Source: Halotia branconii CENA392
GTDB lineage: Bacteria; Cyanobacteriota; Cyanobacteriia; Cyanobacteriales; Nostocaceae
Reading direction: 5' to 3'
DNA: 64,000 nucleotides
Assembly (NCBI RefSeq): GCF_029953635.1
Contig: NZ_CP124543.1
Span: 248,001-312,000 of the forward strand
Each line of letters begins with the position of its first letter. The first letter of the stretch is position 1. A model generated the notes under the pieces. The model searched no databases, was not told where the DNA came from, and was given only the letters and a program-made list of their open reading frames with translations. Position numbers and translations under genes: made by a program. Positions 55,842 to 63,651 of this stretch are shown piece after piece.

Positions 55842-56972
55842 CTATCTTACAATTGTCAACAAGCTTAGAGCATGATTTTCAGATGCAAATATTCCAGAAG
55901 TTTGCAGTGCAGTATTTCTATTTGTTTTAAGTTTTTGATGAGCAGATAAAATGATAGATTCTGTTTCTTCCCAATTAATACATTTGTCTGTAACAGACAC
56001 GCCATACTGTAGTTTTTTCAGATCTGTAGGAATCTTTTGATTACCTTCATACAGATTCGACTCCAACATCATGCCAGCAATAGATTTATTGCCATCTACA
56101 ATTTGTTGAAGAATATTATTAAAGACTGTAGCCTGTAACTTGTGATCTTTATAAGAATTGCCATGACTACAATCTATGACAATTCTTTGAGGTAATTTGA
56201 GTCCTTCTAACTTTTTATCTACCCAAGCTACAGTAGGCGCATCAAAATTAGGTTTACCATTTCCTCCACGTAAAATTATATGACTATAGATATTTCCTTT
56301 TGCTTTAAAAGTACAGACTTGGCCAGTTTGGTCAATTCCTAAAAAATGATGGGATTTATTAGCTGATTGAATGGCATCAAGAGCAACTTGAATGTTACCG
56401 TCAGTACCATTTTTAAAACCTATTGGCATAGATAAGCCACTTGCCATTTCCCGATGGGTTTGAGATTCAATAGTGCGTGCGCCAATTGCAGCCCAAGAAA
56501 TTAAATCAGAAAAATATTGAGGTGTTACAGGATCTAAAGCTTCTGTAGCAGCAGGTAATCCTAGTTCAGCGATTTTGAGGAGTAATTTACGTGCTGTAAA
56601 TAAACCTTTTTGAATATTAAAAGAACCATCTAAGTCTGGGTCATTAATTAATCCTTTCCATCCTACAGTTGTTCTAGGTTTTTCAAAGTAAACTCTCATC
56701 ACAATCAATAGTTCATCTTTGACTTGATTGGCAAGAATTTTTAATCTTTGTGCATATTCTAAAGTAGCCTTGAAATCGTGGATAGAACAAGGACCTACAA
56801 TAACAAATTTCCGGGAATCTCTACCATCCAAAATATTTTGGATAGCTTGTCTACCATGCAATACAGTTTCGGCAGCAACTTCGTTTGAAGGTAGTTGCTG
56901 CTTAATCTGCATTGGAGTCATTAAAACCATTGAAGATTCGATATTAGTGTTAAGTAAATTGCTAATTCTCAT
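55842..56972 (-). CDS. aroF: 3-deoxy-D-arabino-heptulosonate-7-phosphate synthase, class I
   Basis: 376 residues. FVIVGPCSIHDFKATLEYA, MRVYFEKPRTTVGWKGLINDP and GSFNIQKGLFTARKLL are class I (AroF/G/H) signatures, with PIGFKNGTDGN and DCSHGNSYKDH later. It joins PEP and erythrose-4-phosphate, the first step to aromatic amino acids. An extra copy at the head of a Phe-consuming cluster should raise Phe supply; its feedback properties cannot be read with certainty. The hairpin after it suggests partly separate expression from the acp-fabF part. Confidence 0.92.
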   Translation of the reverse strand: MRISNLLNTNIESSMVLMTPMQIKQQLPSNEVAAETVLHGRQAIQNILDGRDSRKFVIVGPCSIHDFKATLEYAQRLKILANQVKDELLIVMRVYFEKPRTTVGWKGLINDPDLDGSFNIQKGLFTARKLLLKIAELGLPAATEALDPVTPQYFSDLISWAAIGARTIESQTHREMASGLSMPIGFKNGTDGNIQVALDAIQSANKSHHFLGIDQTGQVCTFKAKGNIYSHIILRGGNGKPNFDAPTVAWVDKKLEGLKLPQRIVIDCSHGNSYKDHKLQATVFNNILQQIVDGNKSIAGMMLESNLYEGNQKIPTDLKKLQYGVSVTDKCINWEETESIILSAHQKLKTNRNTALQTSGIFASENHALSLLTIVR

Positions 56973-57160
56973 GATGTTAAACCACGTTATTGTTCTAATT
57001 TATGTGAGCTAATGCAAAATTGCTTGCAGACTTCAATTAAGAGAGTTTTTTACCATCCCTTAAAGATGTACTGAATGTTTATTAACCGTAGACATACGGC
57101 GTTGGCTATTTTGTTGTAGCTATAAAATTGTTCGGCATTTATAAACCTTATAGCTATAAC

Positions 57161-57648
57161 AGGACTTATACACAGGTAACGGAAAATCTAACCGCAAAGG
57201 ACGCTGAGAAGCCAGTGCGTTGGGGAGACAGCGCTGTGTAGTCCGGTCTTGGGGTCTCCCCCTTTGGGTACTCTTCGAGAACTCCTTCGGAGAACGGAAG
57301 TTTCAACTCGACGGGAAGCGGAGGCACTCCGTTGGTGAAGCAGCGCGGTCTTGGGGAGCCAGTCCGTTGCGGGGGTTCCCCCCGTTGAAGGAACTGGCGT
57401 GGTTTCCCCCATGAGCGACTGCTGAAAGGGTTTCCCGGCAGCCGCGGAAGTGCCGTCCAAGATTTGAACTTCCTCACCAAGTGGAGCAAGTGCCGTGGTT
57501 TCCCCCATGAGGAGCTGCCGAAAGGCTTTGCCGACTTGAAACGACTGTCGTCGGTTTCCCGACTTGTACCGCTAAAGCGGAACCCGCAGGGTAGCAACTG
57601 GCGCGAAACAGAGAAATAGGAGTTTCGGAAAGTTATTGCGTAAGTTTT
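57161..57648. mobile_element. Composite repeat with AGGACTTA.../...TTATTGCGTAAGT ends
   Basis: About 490 bp between AGGACTTATACAC and AGTTATTGCGTAAGTTTT. The interior is built from pieces of the GGTCTTGGGGTCTCCCCC fold-back element, CTCTTCGAGAACTCCTTCGG and TGAAGCAGCGCGG-type repeats. Several overlapping frames exist on both strands but they read repeats, so no gene is called. It lies between the thioesterase and DAHP synthase genes, in a 696-bp stretch. Confidence 0.6.
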
Positions 57649-57668
57649 ATGCAATTTAAATTGAGAAA

Positions 57669-58424
57669 TTAGGCTGCAATTTTTCTATTCAGATCTTGTG
57701 CTATGATTGACAAAATTTGATGGTATTCTTGGCGAATAAAGAAGTGATTGCCAGGAAATAAGTGTAAGTCAAAATCGCTGTTAGTCATTTCTCGCCAAGC
57801 CATGATTTCTTCAGATTCAACTTTTTTATCCTGTAAACCTCCAAAGGCAGTGATAGGAAAATTAAATCGCACACCTGGAGTATATTTATATGTTTCATGG
57901 ATAGCGAAATCTGCTCGCAAAAGCGGTAGAAAAAACTTTGCTATTTGAGGATTTTGTAGCAGCGCATCTGGAACACCACCATATAAAAGAAGTTCTTCCC
58001 AAAAAGCGGCTTCAGGTAGTTGATGGATGGGAGTATTTGAAGCAGAAATATGAGGAGAACGACGACTGGAAACAAATAAATGTTGAGGTTCAGGATAACG
58101 TTGATTGTGGATTTGACGAGCTAATTCAAAGCTGATTAAGGCTCCCATACTATGACCAAAAAAAGCATAAGGAAGATCTAGATAAGGACGTAATACTGGT
58201 AATAGGCTTTGAACAAGTGGCGTAACGTGATTGAAAAGAGGTTCTTTTGATCTGTTTTCTCGTCCAGGAAGTTGTATAGGACAAACTTCAATATCTGACG
58301 GTAATAGCTCTGACCATTGACGATATATAGAAGCACTACCTCCAGCGTAAGGCAAGCAAAATAAGCGTAGACGAACTTTAGGGCGGGATTGATAGCGGAC
58401 AATCCATTTGCTGGTGTCAATCAT
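57669..58424 (-). CDS. Type II thioesterase (alpha/beta hydrolase, GrsT-like)
   Basis: 251 residues. LRLFCLPYAGGSASIYRQW, PIQLPGRENR, FFGHSMGALISFELAR with the nucleophile Ser, and a catalytic His in LFPGNHFFIRQ are those of editing thioesterases associated with NRPS and PKS systems. It would remove wrong or stalled groups from carrier proteins. It fits an assembly line in the cluster and the condensation-type protein at the right edge. Separated from the genes downstream by a 700-bp repeat block. Confidence 0.9.
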   Translation of the reverse strand: MIDTSKWIVRYQSRPKVRLRLFCLPYAGGSASIYRQWSELLPSDIEVCPIQLPGRENRSKEPLFNHVTPLVQSLLPVLRPYLDLPYAFFGHSMGALISFELARQIHNQRYPEPQHLFVSSRRSPHISASNTPIHQLPEAAFWEELLLYGGVPDALLQNPQIAKFFLPLLRADFAIHETYKYTPGVRFNFPITAFGGLQDKKVESEEIMAWREMTNSDFDLHLFPGNHFFIRQEYHQILSIIAQDLNRKIAA

Positions 58425-58510
58425 AAGTTTCCAATGTAATGAATGGTGTTATTAATAAGTATTAACAACTCTCTTGGATGAAATTACGCTTGCATTAAGT
58501 AAAACTTTTA

Positions 58511-59263
58511 TTACACTCTAGAGATTTGCCTATTGTTTTTGTCGCTATTCTCATATTTATTTGCTGTTAAAAGTAGACTAATTCCTGTAATTAGCAGCCA
58601 CAGTTCCCAAAGCATGAAACCAATCGGAGTTACTTCCCATACGGGTAGAGATGGAATCACTGTTGCAAGTAATTCGCTTTGTCCGAGAATTAATAGAGGG
58701 ACTGTGAAAAGACCAAACCAAGCAATCCAAGGTTTAAAATAGGGTGAACCAAGCATTGCTAAACCAACTCCTAATGTCCAAAAAGCGAGTAGGGTTTGTC
58801 CCAAATGTTCGCCGATGATAACGCCGCCGTATTGATTAATTGCTTGAAAGACAACTGCGATCGCAGCACGAGTTGCTCTATCGGTTGTTTGCTGAACATA
58901 CTGATCGGCTAAGACTGGAACTACAAACACCCAGCGCATCAGTCCAATGGACTGTAAGATACCGGAAAGTACACCCATCATGGTAGCAGCAGATAAATAT
59001 GTAGTATCTTCTCGCGCTAGTACTTTTTGTAAAAAAGTACTGGCTGGAATGAATAGCAATGCTAATAAAGCAAAAACAAACCAAGTAAATATGAGTCCAG
59101 AACCACCTTCGTAAAACTTAGTCAGGATGTAGTTAGCAGGTTCACGCAAAATATCATCGTACTCAAAATTTTGAATCAGCAAAACGTAAGGTATGTTGAT
59201 GGAGATAGATAGAAAAGTCAACACAGTACCTGTTGTTCTCAAAAGTTGTACGCGATTTGTCAT
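58511..59263 (-). CDS. DUF4386-type integral membrane protein
   Basis: 250 residues with six or seven membrane helices: VLTFLSISINIPYVLLI, IFTWFVFALLALLFIPAS, AATMMGVLSGILQSIGLMRW, TLLAFWTLGVGLAML, WIAWFGLFTVPLLILG and FMLWELWLLITGISLLL. The pattern AATMMGVLSGILQSIGLMRWVF is typical of DUF4386 proteins. Function unknown; it may be part of the cluster or merely inserted in it. Confidence 0.8.
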   Translation of the reverse strand: MTNRVQLLRTTGTVLTFLSISINIPYVLLIQNFEYDDILREPANYILTKFYEGGSGLIFTWFVFALLALLFIPASTFLQKVLAREDTTYLSAATMMGVLSGILQSIGLMRWVFVVPVLADQYVQQTTDRATRAAIAVVFQAINQYGGVIIGEHLGQTLLAFWTLGVGLAMLGSPYFKPWIAWFGLFTVPLLILGQSELLATVIPSLPVWEVTPIGFMLWELWLLITGISLLLTANKYENSDKNNRQISRV

Positions 59264-59409
59264 AGCTACCTCTAATTAGTAGTTCGTAGTGACGCTCGTT
59301 CGCGTAGCGTCTCCCCTTGGGAGAAGACTCGCTAACGCTGCGCTAACGTAGTTCGTAATTCGTAATTAAGAGAGTTTTAAGTTACGAATCACGAATCTTG
59401 ATGCTGGAA

Positions 59410-60009
59410 TTACGACCAATATTTGGCTAGGGTTCGATCAACTTTTAAAATTTGACCAATTTTAGCTAGTCCATTTAGTACTAGTTTTTGGATAAATGGG
59501 GATTGTCCAACAATTGTGGTGTCAGATTTTTGCACAATCAAGGCTAGTTGCAATAAATTGGTAGGTACTCCGTCCTGATTTACTTTTCCGTCTATACCTA
59601 GACCGTACCAAGCTGTAATAAATTGCTCGAAATTACCAGCAGGATACATTTCACTAATGAATGTTACCCAGTCGTCTGATTCATTCCAGAAACTATGGTG
59701 CATTCCAGGATAAACGTTTACTTTATTTCCCGATCGCAGTATTTTTTTATTTCTTTTTTTACCTAGTTCCATAGTTAGTGAGCCGCTGATAACTTCAAAT
59801 GTCTCACGCATAGAACCGTGGTAATGTAAGGGACTACCTTTTGCCCCTGGTGGGAGGTCAAACTGAATTTTCAAATATTCCCCGTTGCTATCAGCACTAG
59901 AGCAAATAATTGTCATGCGATCGCCTGTTACAGGATTGACAATTTGTTTTGATAAAATCAGGCTTTCACGTAAAACCGACAAATCTTTATAAGATTTTGA
60001 TGTCGTCAT
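59410..60009 (-). CDS. Cupin-domain protein
   Basis: 199 residues. A cupin barrel is at ~45-115: HYHGSMRETFEVISGSLTMEL supplies two His and a Glu and PGMHHSFWNES the last His, so the metal site is probably intact. The C-terminal ~70 residues are helical (LLQLALIVQKSDTT). Cupins of this size are dioxygenases, isomerases or sensors; the reaction cannot be inferred. The neighbouring DUF4386 gene lies 146 bp downstream. Confidence 0.82.
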   Translation of the reverse strand: MTTSKSYKDLSVLRESLILSKQIVNPVTGDRMTIICSSADSNGEYLKIQFDLPPGAKGSPLHYHGSMRETFEVISGSLTMELGKKRNKKILRSGNKVNVYPGMHHSFWNESDDWVTFISEMYPAGNFEQFITAWYGLGIDGKVNQDGVPTNLLQLALIVQKSDTTIVGQSPFIQKLVLNGLAKIGQILKVDRTLAKYWS

Positions 60010-60231
60010 GGAAAAATCCTTTTGTGTTCAAATGTGTAGTGTCAGTTGTCAGTTGTCAATAGTCAGTTGTTTTTGATCTGGTTTAATAATCCATTCCCTT
60101 GTAGGTGGTTTTAAAACATTTTCACTACTGACTAACAACCACTGACTACTGACAAAATGTCCCTTTATGGCCTTTATGGATGGAATTTTATTGTTGATCT
60201 ATCCAGAAAACATACTTGAAGTGTTTGGGAT

Positions 60232-60666
60232 TTACGCTACGTTCTGGGATGATATTTTAAAGGCGGGTTTACCATCTAATAAAGTTAAAAGAAGGTAACA
60301 CTTACCAAGTATATCATCATTCCAACGATGAACAGGAATCCCAGAACAACTTAAAGATTCTGTAACAACTTTTGGCAAGTCGTTGAAGGTAATGTTTTTA
60401 ACTGAATGCAGTGAGGAAAGAGCTTCTGCAAGTATTAAAACTGAGCCAATTTCACTTAAACGTCTACTTTCTAGTGAAATAATATTGCCATGTTGAAGCT
60501 GATTTAATTCTATATCCGAAACTTTTAATCCTAAAAGATTGAAACCCTTTTGAATTTCCGGAGTTACTGTTTGAGTTGGTACAGGCATGGTTGGAGTGGA
60601 AATAGCCATAATTTCGGGAGTTGTTGTTTGAGTTGGTACAGGCATAATTGGAGTTGATGTAGACAT
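60232..60666 (-). CDS. Hypothetical protein with a Pro/Thr-rich tandem repeat at the N-terminus
   Basis: 144 residues. The N-terminus is a nearly perfect duplication of a 19-residue unit (STPIMPVPTQTTTPEIMA and STPTMPVPTQTVTPEIQ). The rest (KGFNLLGLKVSDIELNQLQ onward) looks like a small globular alpha/beta protein without membrane segments or a signal peptide. No family recognised. Its strand and position match the aromatic cluster, but membership is not shown. Confidence 0.55.
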   Translation of the reverse strand: MSTSTPIMPVPTQTTTPEIMAISTPTMPVPTQTVTPEIQKGFNLLGLKVSDIELNQLQHGNIISLESRRLSEIGSVLILAEALSSLHSVKNITFNDLPKVVTESLSCSGIPVHRWNDDILGKCYLLLTLLDGKPAFKISSQNVA

Positions 60667-60737
60667 AATTTGAACTTGTGTGAACGATGTAGTGGAATTA
60701 ACTTTGATCTAGCTAGAAGTTAGACCTTGTTTTTATC

Positions 60738-60828
60738 AGGACTTACGCAAAGAAATGGAAAAACGAACCGCCAAGGACGCAAAGAACACAAAGTTAAGAG
60801 GGTTTTAGAGACTTATTGCGTAAGTCCT
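60738..60828. mobile_element. Short MITE-like element with AGGACTTACGCAA ends
   Basis: 91 bp. Left end AGGACTTACGCAAAG, right end TTATTGCGTAAGTCCT; interior CGCCAAGGACGCAAAGAAC and TAAGAGGGTTTTAGAGA, the latter shared with the element at 32339-32603. Confidence 0.75.
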
Positions 60829-61127
60829 ATTTATGTTGAGTTGTGAAATTTATGCATAAAAAAGTTGTCACAAGTACTAAATGAAACTTTCGATTAGTCT
60901 TATTTGATGAACATTATTAACTTGAGAAAGAAACTTTTTAGTTGGAATTGAATTGACTGTCAGATTTGCAGCGATGAATATTGAAGTGAGTTTTTTTATA
61001 CAATCTGTCCAGTCAATTTTAGTGAATTTGTAGTAAGGGATTTCAGTCATAAGCTTAGTTATTGAAGAGGATTGAAATCCTCACTACAAACTGTTGTTTT
61101 GCAATTTTGGGTTGATTGAGTAGAGAG

Positions 61128-61152
61128 GAAACCTACATTATAAGTAGGTTTC
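61128..61152 (-). terminator. Hairpin after the spondin-domain gene
   Basis: GAAACCTAC and GTAGGTTTC pair over 9 bp around a 7-nt loop, 12 bp after the stop on the minus strand. The T-run is on the plus-strand side (TTTT), so direction is not certain. Confidence 0.5.
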
Positions 61153-61164
61153 TTTTAAACAGCT

Positions 61165-62250
61165 TTATGAGTCAAAATGTGATGACAAGTTGTTTTTGCG
61201 TTGTTTAAGTTTACTCATCACTGTAACTATTGACAGTAAACTACCAAGAACTAGTAAACCTTGAGTGGTGGCTGGTTCATCTACTTGCGTGATAGTTATG
61301 TGTGCTACCTGATAGCCTGGATTTAAAAAGTCAGCATTGGCAAAACTTAATCCATCTAATTGAGAATCTACAACTCCACCTTCACCAGAGGCTTTTAAAC
61401 CAGGATGAGGTTGAATCGTGCCGTTTTCAGGTACTTTCACTCGTGTAGGAAAGATCTGCTCGTTATTGACTAAACTACCTGCATCCCAAGCTTGATTACC
61501 AAAAACAATAAAGTCAGCGCCTAAAAATTTTCCTTGCTCATCAAAAACTTGAATTGCTTTTGGATCATCATTACCAATGAAAGCATCATCGCTAGGATAA
61601 AGCATTGTAGCATAGCTGAAGAAACGATTTTTCTGAGGATCTGTGACTTCAAAAACTGTAGAAGCAGTCGTTCCAGGAGGTTGTACAACAGGAATTGGTG
61701 CTAATGTTGGATAAAACAAGATATCTTGAACACCGCCATTTTTCCCTATTGGACTATCAGCAAACTCAGCAGCAATAGTTCCTGGTGAGGGAGGTAAATC
61801 GTTCACATCCAAGTCGGAATTAAAAATCGAATCGAGGATTGCAGATATGGCGGGGCGATCGCTACCTGCTTCTAACGCAGATTGCAACTCTGGAGATATA
61901 AAACCATAGTCAGTACCCGCTGCAAAAGTGTTAATCACTATGTCAGTAAGTTGGGGCACAGGAATATTAAAATCCGCTAGAATCCTCGCACCAAGACCAA
62001 CCACCTGTTCTTCAGCTAAAAGAGCAACTCCATCTGAAGCTGGTTCACCCACGTTGAAAGCATCAAAACTTCCATCATGAAGGCCTAGCCAGAAATGGCC
62101 TAAGTTAATTCCCTGGTCTGGAGCCACATTTTCAACAGTAACTCTTAAAGTTGCTGCTGTGGATGGTGACGCTATGACTGCTCCAGTTGTAATCATTGTG
62201 GCTGTGAGCAAGGTATGAAAGTACATACCCATTTTTCTAAAAATAGCCAT
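61165..62250 (-). CDS. Secreted spondin-domain protein with a PEP-CTERM-like C-terminus
   Basis: 361 residues. A signal peptide (LLTATMITTGAVIASPSTAA) is followed by LRVTVENVAPDQGINLGHFWLGLHD, typical of a spondin-N domain. Repeated features include FFSYATMLYPSDDAFIGND. The end has DEPATTQGLLVLGSLLSIVTVM and a Lys/Arg tail, a weak form of the PEP-CTERM sorting signal (P-A-T in place of P-E-P). It is likely exported and perhaps cell-surface attached; no role can be given. Confidence 0.85.
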   Translation of the reverse strand: MAIFRKMGMYFHTLLTATMITTGAVIASPSTAATLRVTVENVAPDQGINLGHFWLGLHDGSFDAFNVGEPASDGVALLAEEQVVGLGARILADFNIPVPQLTDIVINTFAAGTDYGFISPELQSALEAGSDRPAISAILDSIFNSDLDVNDLPPSPGTIAAEFADSPIGKNGGVQDILFYPTLAPIPVVQPPGTTASTVFEVTDPQKNRFFSYATMLYPSDDAFIGNDDPKAIQVFDEQGKFLGADFIVFGNQAWDAGSLVNNEQIFPTRVKVPENGTIQPHPGLKASGEGGVVDSQLDGLSFANADFLNPGYQVAHITITQVDEPATTQGLLVLGSLLSIVTVMSKLKQRKNNLSSHFDS

Positions 62251-62264
62251 CTCTGTTCTCCAAT

Positions 62265-62385
62265 TCGTAATTCGTAATGACGCGACGCTCCTGCGTCGCT
62301 AACGCTTCGCTATCGAAGACTCGCTCTAAGCGAAGCCATGCCGCAGGCTTTACGCTGCGCTAACGTAGTTCGTAATTAAGGCACT
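62265..62385. repeat. Dispersed repeats between the two exported-protein genes
   Basis: Contains AATTCGTAATTCGTAATGACGCG, CGCTAACGCTTCGCTATCG and GCCATGCCGCAGGCTTTACG units. These also occur near 32.4 and 59.3 kb. No gene or promoter signal evident. Confidence 0.65.
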
Positions 62386-62396
62386 CAGAATTGGTA

Positions 62397-63350
62397 TTAC
62401 TTCAAGGTATTTCTGGCTTTTTTCTGTTGTTTTGGATAAGCGAATATACCTGAAACTGCAAGCATTAAAAATCCTAAGATTGTAGACGGTTCAGGAACGG
62501 AGACGGCGCGGACTGATAAAGGTAATGGAAAGTTTAAGATGCTAAAGCCATTACCAAATGAAAAAGCACCATCTTCAGCTGCAATGTCTTCTAGAACTAG
62601 CTGAACATTACCTCCGTTGTTTTCTACGTCTTGTAAAAACGCATCTGCTAAACCTGATGCTAATGGATCTAAACCAGCGACTTTTGTAGCTTTAACTGGT
62701 TCTGTATAGAATAGGTCAATATTATCTTCAAGTGCTGGTGTTTCACCGTACTCAAAAAGTACATAAAAAGGGGTATATCCTAAATCGACTATCTTAGTAT
62801 TACCTAAGGAGAAATAGCTCTCAACAGCATCAGGATTAGCTGTATAAATTCTTTCTTCAATTGTTGAAGTAGGACTAGCTAACCAATCTTGACCAAGTTT
62901 ATCTTCTCCTAAATTCCAGGCTTCCTTGAAATCGCGATCGCTTTTTTGACCATAACTAAAACCAATATTATTGAGAGCAATCGAGTTACTGTTCAAATAA
63001 TTGAAAAAGTTGGGAAAATTTGTCACTTCTTCTAAACTTGCGGCTCTAGTAGCACCACTATTTTCAGGGCTAGCATTGCGCCCAGTTGCGTAGTAAGGTG
63101 CAAAGTTTCCTGAATTAGGGCTAATTTCTGAATGTCCTCTGTCTAAGGCATTCGGGTCAGGATTAAAGAATGCTGTTTGACCTTCGTTATTATCTAAACT
63201 CCCAAAGAAAGATAATTCGGAATTAGCTGCAATGGGTTTTGTGGAAATCAATTGTAATTTGCTGAAGTCGAAAGTCGCAGCTTGAACTGGTAAAGCAGTC
63301 GAGACTGCAACAGTAGTGGTAACAAGGACAGTTGAAAAGGAATTACGCAT
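62397..63350 (-). CDS. PEP-CTERM exported protein
   Basis: 317 residues. Signal peptide FSTVLVTTTVAVSTALPVQA, then an unrecognised beta-rich domain (ATFDFSKLQLISTKPIAAN at its start). The C-terminus VPEPSTILGFLMLAVSGIFAY plus a basic tail is a standard PEP-CTERM sorting signal, which would be cut by an exosortase. It precedes the spondin-domain gene on the same strand with 146 bp between. Function unknown. Confidence 0.88.
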   Translation of the reverse strand: MRNSFSTVLVTTTVAVSTALPVQAATFDFSKLQLISTKPIAANSELSFFGSLDNNEGQTAFFNPDPNALDRGHSEISPNSGNFAPYYATGRNASPENSGATRAASLEEVTNFPNFFNYLNSNSIALNNIGFSYGQKSDRDFKEAWNLGEDKLGQDWLASPTSTIEERIYTANPDAVESYFSLGNTKIVDLGYTPFYVLFEYGETPALEDNIDLFYTEPVKATKVAGLDPLASGLADAFLQDVENNGGNVQLVLEDIAAEDGAFSFGNGFSILNFPLPLSVRAVSVPEPSTILGFLMLAVSGIFAYPKQQKKARNTLK

Positions 63351-63651
63351 AGTTAAAATTGCACCTTCATTACTTATTCTCTTCAGTACTTTACCAGTAC
63401 TTTCACTTAATTCAAGTTTTGTTTTTTCTACTATTTTTTACAAATTTGTTATTCTAGCAATCTTGAGGTTAGCACTAAGTTATTGCTAGGTTAAAAATTC
63501 GTACTTGTGATTGGTATAAGTTCGTAGTAAGGACTAAAGTCCTTACTACAAACAATAGACCTCTTGCATAAATATCTTTTTGTCTCACGCAAAGACGCAA
63601 AAACGCAAAGAAGAAGCTAAGAATAAGGACTTTTGCAAGAAGTCTAATGAG
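63351..63651. other. Intergenic region with repeat units
   Basis: 301 bases. TAAGGACTAAAGTCCTTA lies near 63.53 kb and a TCTCACGCAAAGACGCAAAAACGCAAAG repeat, split here as CTCACGCAAAGACGC and AAACGCAAAGAAG, near 63.58 kb. No gene. Confidence 0.6.

Larger units (their letters stand above)
60667..61164. other. Intergenic region holding a MITE-like element and a hairpin
   Basis: 498 bases between minus-strand genes. It holds a 91-bp element (60738-60828), GAGGATT-GA-AATCCTC near 61.07 kb, and the hairpin at 61128-61152. No gene seen. Confidence 0.6.

Noticed and set aside
57166..57654. Long open frames on both strands in the thioesterase-DAHP synthase gap
   Set aside because: They read through known repeat pieces (GGTCTTGGGGTCTCCCCC type), have biased composition and no start signal.
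60232..60666. RiPP precursor because of the N-terminal repeat
   Set aside because: The repeat is at the N-terminus without Cys or cleavage motifs and no modifying enzyme is next to it.
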